64,000 nucleotides of DNA, taken from NCBI RefSeq assembly GCF_003046185.1, contig NZ_PZZL01000006.1, positions 124,001 through 188,000 of the forward strand. Direction: 5' to 3'. The stretch's first letter is position 1. Every line of letters begins with the position of its first letter. Positions 60,018 to 64,000 of the stretch are shown here, piece after piece. Source of the stretch: Phreatobacter oligotrophus (GTDB lineage Bacteria > Pseudomonadota > Alphaproteobacteria > Rhizobiales > Phreatobacteraceae). The position numbers and the translations under genes are program-made. Under the pieces are notes generated by a model. The model saw only the letters and a program-made list of their open reading frames with translations. It was not told the DNA's origin and made no database searches.

Positions 60018-61922
60018 TCAGCGGCGGTCCTTCAGCACCTCCTCGATCTCCGCGAGGATGGCGGGATCGTCGATCGTGGCCGGCATGGACCACTCTGCGC
60101 CGTCGGCGATCTTCTTCATCGTGCCGCGCAGGATCTTCCCCGACCGCGTCTTGGGAAGGCGCGAGACCGTGATGGCGAGCTTGAAGGCGGCAACCGGCCC
60201 GATCTTGTCGCGCACCAGCGCCACCAGCTCCTTCTCCACCTCTTCCGGCCGCTTGTTGACGCCGGCCTTGAGCACGACGAAGCCGCATGGAACCTCGCCC
60301 TTCAGGCTGTCGGCCATGCCGATGACGGCGCATTCAGCGACGTCCGGGTGGGAGGAGAGGACCTCCTCCATGCCGCCCGTCGAGAGCCGGTGACCCGCGA
60401 CGTTGATGATGTCGTCGGTGCGACCCATGATGTAGAGGTAGCCGTCCTCGTCGACGAAACCGGCATCCGAGGTCGAGTAATAGCCCGGGAACTGCGAGAG
60501 ATAGCTCTCGTGGAAGCGCTCGTCCTGCTGCCACAGCGTCGGCAGCGAGCCCGGCGGCAGCGGCATCTTCACGACGATCGAGCCCATGGCCTTGGCCGGC
60601 ACCTCGTGGCCGGCCTCGTCGACGATGCGCACGTCGTAGCCGGGCATCGGCACGGTCGGCGAGCCGGGCTTCACCGGCAGCTGGCCGAGCCCGACCGGAT
60701 TGCCGACGATGCACCAGCCGGTCTCGGTCTGCCACCAGTGGTCGATCACCGGCACGCCGAGGATCTTCTCCGCCCAGAGCACGGTGTCGGGATCGGCCCG
60801 CTCGCCGGCGAGGAACAGGGTGCGGAAGCTCGGCAGCTGGTATCGGGCAAGGTGCTTCGCCTCCGGATCCTCCTTCTTGATGGCGCGGAAGGCGGTGGGC
60901 GCGGTGAACAGCGCCGCAACGCCGTGCTGGGCGATCACGCGCCAATAGGCGCCGGGATCGGGCGTGCCGACCGGCTTGCCCTCGTAGAGGATGGAGGTGA
61001 TGCCGGCGAGAAGCGGCGCATAGACGATGTAGGAATGGCCGACCACCCAGCCGACATCGGAGGCCGCCCAGAACACCTCGCCGGGCTTCACGCCGTAGAG
61101 GTTGGTCATCGACCAGGCCAGCGCGACCATGTGGCCGCCATTGTCGCGCACCACGCCCTTGGGCTTGCCGGTCGTGCCGGAGGTGTAGAGCACGTAGAGC
61201 GGATCGGTCGCGGCAAGCGGCACGCAGTCCGGCTGCCGGCCCGCGGCGCGGGCGCGGGCGACGAGGCCGGCCCAGTCATGGTCGCGGCCCGGCACCAGCG
61301 AGGCCTCGACCTGGGTGCGCTGGAGGATCACGCAGGCCTCGGGCTTCGCCATGGCGAGGTCGATGGCCCCGTCGAGCAGCGGCTTGTACGGGATGACCTT
61401 CGCCCCCTCGATGCCGCAGGAGGCCGAGACGATGACCTTGGGGTGGCAGTCGTCGATGCGGGTGGCGAGCTCCTTCGCGGCGAAGCCGCCGAAGACCACC
61501 GAATGGATCGCGCCGATGCGGGCGCAGGCCAGCATGGCGATGGCCGCCTCCGGCACCATCGGCATGTAGACGATGACGCGGTCGCCCTTGGTGACGCCGA
61601 GGTCCTGCAGGACGGCGGCGAAGGTCGCGACCTCGTCCTTCAGTTCGGCGAAGGTGATGCGCTGGACCGTGCCGGTGACCGGCGAGTCGTAGATGATGGC
61701 GGCCTGGTCCGGCCGCGTGGCCGCGTGGCGGTCCACGGCGTTGTGACAGGTGTTGCAGACCCCGTCGGTGAACCACCGCCCATAGACGCCCGCCTCAGGA
61801 TCAAAGGTGATGGTCGGCGGCGTCACCCAGTCGATGGCCTTGGCCTGTTCGGCCCAGAACCCGGCCGGATCCGCCTTCCACGCGGCATAGACGTCGCTGT
61901 AGCGCGAGGACTGACCACCCAT
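60018..61922 (-). CDS. prpE: Propionyl-CoA (acetyl-CoA) synthetase
   Basis: A 634-aa ANL-superfamily enzyme that activates propionate (or acetate) via an acyl-adenylate. It has the phosphate loop YTSGTTGKPKGVVRDNGG, the A5-A8 motifs DHWWQTETGW and RTDDIINVAGHRLSTGGMEE, and the C-terminal catalytic Lys in PKTRSGKILRGTMKK, a known acetylation target. The N-terminal SRYSDVYAAWKADPAGFWAEQAKAIDW is PrpE-like. Start at 61922; the long upstream extension is non-homologous. It diverges from the chemoreceptor gene. Confidence 0.94.
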   Translation of the reverse strand: MGGQSSRYSDVYAAWKADPAGFWAEQAKAIDWVTPPTITFDPEAGVYGRWFTDGVCNTCHNAVDRHAATRPDQAAIIYDSPVTGTVQRITFAELKDEVATFAAVLQDLGVTKGDRVIVYMPMVPEAAIAMLACARIGAIHSVVFGGFAAKELATRIDDCHPKVIVSASCGIEGAKVIPYKPLLDGAIDLAMAKPEACVILQRTQVEASLVPGRDHDWAGLVARARAAGRQPDCVPLAATDPLYVLYTSGTTGKPKGVVRDNGGHMVALAWSMTNLYGVKPGEVFWAASDVGWVVGHSYIVYAPLLAGITSILYEGKPVGTPDPGAYWRVIAQHGVAALFTAPTAFRAIKKEDPEAKHLARYQLPSFRTLFLAGERADPDTVLWAEKILGVPVIDHWWQTETGWCIVGNPVGLGQLPVKPGSPTVPMPGYDVRIVDEAGHEVPAKAMGSIVVKMPLPPGSLPTLWQQDERFHESYLSQFPGYYSTSDAGFVDEDGYLYIMGRTDDIINVAGHRLSTGGMEEVLSSHPDVAECAVIGMADSLKGEVPCGFVVLKAGVNKRPEEVEKELVALVRDKIGPVAAFKLAITVSRLPKTRSGKILRGTMKKIADGAEWSMPATIDDPAILAEIEEVLKDRR

Positions 61923-62238
61923 GACGACCCCCCGGGGCGCGTGAACGCCCTCATCCCGTGCGCTTCGTCGCGCACCGGTTTCGATGGGCGGCATTGTCCC
62001 CGGGACGCGCGCCAGCGCAACAGGCACCGCCTCGCCCGATCGGCCTGCCCACGGGGAAACTTTAGTTGCACCGCGAAGCGCCGCCTCAACAGCTCCAAAG
62101 CGGTATTCGAGTGCCGTAAGGTCAAGGCATTTCCCCAAGGCTGCCCTGCATCCGCCACGTGCTGCACTGCGACAAATTCAACTCATTTTAACCCGAAACT
62201 GCGACAAATTGGCCCAGACATCCGCAGTGGAGCAACGC
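61923..62238. promoter_or_regulatory. Divergent region between prpE and the chemoreceptor
   Basis: A 316-base gap containing two direct copies of ACTGCGACAAATT (62166-62178 and 62198-62210). I see no gene. Promoters for both flanking genes should be here. Confidence 0.4.
62166..62210 (+). repeat. Two direct copies of ACTGCGACAAATT, period 32
   Basis: Thirteen identical bases at 62166-62178 and 62198-62210, ending 28 bases before the chemoreceptor start. A three-turn spacing fits two same-face binding sites. Confidence 0.6.
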
Positions 62239-63945
62239 ATGTCAGTGCTTGGGCGCATCAGCATTTCGACAAAGATCATCGGTCTGGTGATGATCATGAA
62301 CGTCATCGCCCTGGCGATCGGCGTCACTGGCTACCTCGCCCTCCAGCGTCTCACCGCCGAGGTGCAGGTTGCGGCGACCATCAGCACCCGCGCCTTCGAC
62401 GCGGTCGTCGCCAATCGCGGCCTTGCCGCCCTCTCCCGCGCCGAGTTCCTGATGGCGACGGATTCCACCAAGGCGACCATCGACAGCGCGCTGCAGCAGA
62501 TGCGCGAGGACATGCAGGCGGTCGAGAGCCGGCTGCAGTCGCTGCGCCAGGCGCAGAACCCGCTCGTCGTTGCCGCCGTCCAGAAGGCCGAGGCCGCCTA
62601 CCGCGCCTACCTGCCGCTCGCCCAGGAGACGATGCGCATCGCCGCCCAGGTCCAGGACACCGCGACCATCGAGCAGCAGGACCAGCTGGCGAAGAGCAGC
62701 CTCGCCTCCCGCAGCTTCTACATGGCGGCGCGCATGGCCTTCCGCGACCTGACCCAATTACAGCAGCAGCGCTCCACGGACGGCTTCAACACCGCCTATG
62801 CGGAGGCTGCCTCGCAGCAGACGCTGATGATGGCCTTCGTCGTCGTCGCGCTCATTGTCAGCATCGGCCTCGGCGTGCTCATTGGCCGCTTCGGGATCGC
62901 CACGCCGATCCGCCATCTCACCGGCTGCCTCATGGATCTCGCCGCCGGCCGCTTCGACGTGGCGGTGCCGGGCGCCGACCGCCGCGACGAGGTGGGTGAG
63001 ATCGCCCGCGCCGCCGAGACCTTCAAGGCGAACGGCATCGAGGCCCAGCAGTTGCGCGCCGAGCAGGAGGCCGCCAAGGCCCGCTCCGAGCAGGAGCAGA
63101 AGGCCCTGATGCGGCGCATGGCCGATGATTTCGACCGCGCCGTCGGCGGCATCGTCACCCACGTCTCCTCGGCCGCCTCGCAGCTGAAGGGCGCCGCGCA
63201 GACGCTCTCCAGCGCCGCCGAGGAAGCCTCGGGCCAGGCCGGCGCGGTGGCCGCCGCCTCCGAGGAGGCCTCGACCAATGTCCAGACGGTCGCCTCGGCC
63301 ACCGAGGAGCTCTCCGCCTCGGTCCGCGAGATCGGCAGCCGCGTCGAGCAGTCGGCCGTGATGGCGAACCAGGCCGTGGCCAAGGCCGACGCCTCCGCCG
63401 CGACGATCCAGGAGCTCGCCGGTAAGGCGCAGAAGATCGGCGAGATCGTCGAGCTCATCAACTCGATCGCCTCGCAGACCAACCTGCTCGCCCTCAACGC
63501 CACGATCGAAGCGGCCCGAGCCGGCGAGGCCGGCAAGGGCTTCGCGGTCGTTGCGGCCGAGGTGAAGAGCCTCGCGGACCAGACCGCCAAGGCGACCACC
63601 GAGATCGCCGCCCAGATCGGCGGCATCCAGCAGGCGACCGGCCAGTCCGCCGAGAGCATGAACGGCATTGCCGCCGCCATCCGCGACATCAGCGCGGTGG
63701 CCGCGAGCATCGCCAGCGCCGTGGAGGAGCAGAACGCCGCCACCCAGGAGATCGCCCGCAACGTCCAGCAGGCTTCGCTTGGCACCGGCGAGGTTTCCAC
63801 CAACATCGTCGGCGTCTCGCATGCGGTGACGGAGACGGGCGCGGCGGCGACGCAGGTTCTCGCCTCGGCCGACACGCTCGCCGCCCAGGCCGGCGCCCTC
63901 AGCAGCGAGATGACGAAGTTCCTGGCGACGATCCGCGCCGCCTGA
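62239..63945 (+). CDS. Methyl-accepting chemotaxis protein
   Basis: A 568-aa transmembrane chemoreceptor. Span 1 ([23 protein letters not shown]) is followed by a helical four-helix-bundle type sensor domain of about 150 residues, span 2 ([19 protein letters not shown]), HAMP ([19 protein letters not shown]) and a cytoplasmic signalling domain. The tip is near [34 protein letters not shown]. No CheR/B-docking pentapeptide is present at the C-terminus (TIRAA). GGAG precedes the ATG; an in-frame upstream reading from 61984 is not family-like. Ligand unknown. Confidence 0.94.
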   Translation: MSVLGRISISTKIIGLVMIMNVIALAIGVTGYLALQRLTAEVQVAATISTRAFDAVVANRGLAALSRAEFLMATDSTKATIDSALQQMREDMQAVESRLQSLRQAQNPLVVAAVQKAEAAYRAYLPLAQETMRIAAQVQDTATIEQQDQLAKSSLASRSFYMAARMAFRDLTQLQQQRSTDGFNTAYAEAASQQTLMMAFVVVALIVSIGLGVLIGRFGIATPIRHLTGCLMDLAAGRFDVAVPGADRRDEVGEIARAAETFKANGIEAQQLRAEQEAAKARSEQEQKALMRRMADDFDRAVGGIVTHVSSAASQLKGAAQTLSSAAEEASGQAGAVAAASEEASTNVQTVASATEELSASVREIGSRVEQSAVMANQAVAKADASAATIQELAGKAQKIGEIVELINSIASQTNLLALNATIEAARAGEAGKGFAVVAAEVKSLADQTAKATTEIAAQIGGIQQATGQSAESMNGIAAAIRDISAVAASIASAVEEQNAATQEIARNVQQASLGTGEVSTNIVGVSHAVTETGAAATQVLASADTLAAQAGALSSEMTKFLATIRAA

Positions 63946-63969
63946 CGCCTCTCCCCATCACCGATCGGC

Positions 63970-63996
63970 AAAGGCCCTCCCCCCGGGAGGGCCTTT
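63970..63996 (+). terminator. Terminator of the chemoreceptor gene
   Basis: AAAGGCCCTCC and GGAGGGCCTTT pair around CCCCG, 25 bases after the stop; a symmetric hairpin with A- and T-ends. Confidence 0.8.
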
Positions 63997-64000
63997 CGCG

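Noticed and set aside
59847-62999. A 1050-codon plus-strand frame opposite prpE and into the chemoreceptor
   Set aside because: The antisense composition is low complexity and it covers two clear genes; no ribosome site fits.

Overview
This window is a chromosomal segment of a high-GC alphaproteobacterium, most probably of the order Hyphomicrobiales (Rhizobiales). The case rests on the ctrA cell-cycle regulator, a three-gene cytochrome bc1 operon, the rplY-pth-ychF neighbourhood, the MoxR/DUF58/DUF4159 block, DUF6111 and DUF1285 genes, and a run of Omp25/Omp31-type outer-membrane proteins. The genus cannot be fixed by eye. No rRNA, tRNA, CRISPR, phage or transposase gene was seen. The strands alternate in short operons, as in ordinary core chromosome.

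Layout. 1-5.3 kb: a transporter receptor fragment, an aspartate-type aminotransferase, two small paralogous exported cysteine proteins, an NTF2-like protein, a membrane protein behind a perfect CtrA-type site, and an EnvZ-like kinase with no adjacent regulator. 5.4-13.4 kb: a YfhO-like membrane protein, rplY, pth, ychF, two MaoC-fold dehydratases, a DUF305 protein and a Gly-rich repeat protein. 13.4-18.9 kb: apt, mtnP, the bc1 operon (Rieske, cytochrome b, cytochrome c1) and trmL. 18.9-28.8 kb: ten consecutive same-strand genes for 223-247 aa outer-membrane beta-barrel proteins. Seven are followed by an almost identical terminator hairpin, and several are preceded by TGAC...GTCA palindromes. 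29-34 kb: a membrane-anchored unknown, an aldehyde dehydrogenase/SDR/FAH-fold operon and small proteins. 34.4-41 kb: a FeeM-type N-acyl amino acid synthase with a dense regulatory region, a GGDEF-EAL protein and a tightly overlapped operon ending in cca. 41-48 kb: a MoxR/DUF58/BatA-DUF4159/VWA-like operon. 48-52.6 kb: small basic or Gln/Gly-rich proteins, a GNAT, an MFS transporter, a Nudix protein and a phosphoesterase. 52.6-56 kb: fliJ, fliI and ctrA. 56.4-64 kb: a PaaI thioesterase, a cupin, cysK, a flavin reductase-like protein, prpE and a chemoreceptor.

What ties it together. Two themes stand out. The first is cell-cycle control. ctrA has a 700-bp control region with six GANTC (CcrM-type) sites in 125 bp, TTAACCAT motifs and a strong dyad. 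CtrA-like TTAA-N7-TTAA boxes recur before other genes in the window: perfect at 3206 and 35199, with one mismatch at 1972, 29119, 54722 and 54907. The second is the outer-membrane-protein array. Coding units, terminators and upstream regions have been duplicated and reshuffled there, which suggests a surface-antigen or porin repertoire evolving by tandem duplication and gene conversion. The most novel-looking regulatory locus is the FeeM-like synthase gene, with two perfect inverted repeats and a perfect CtrA box within 90 bp of its start.
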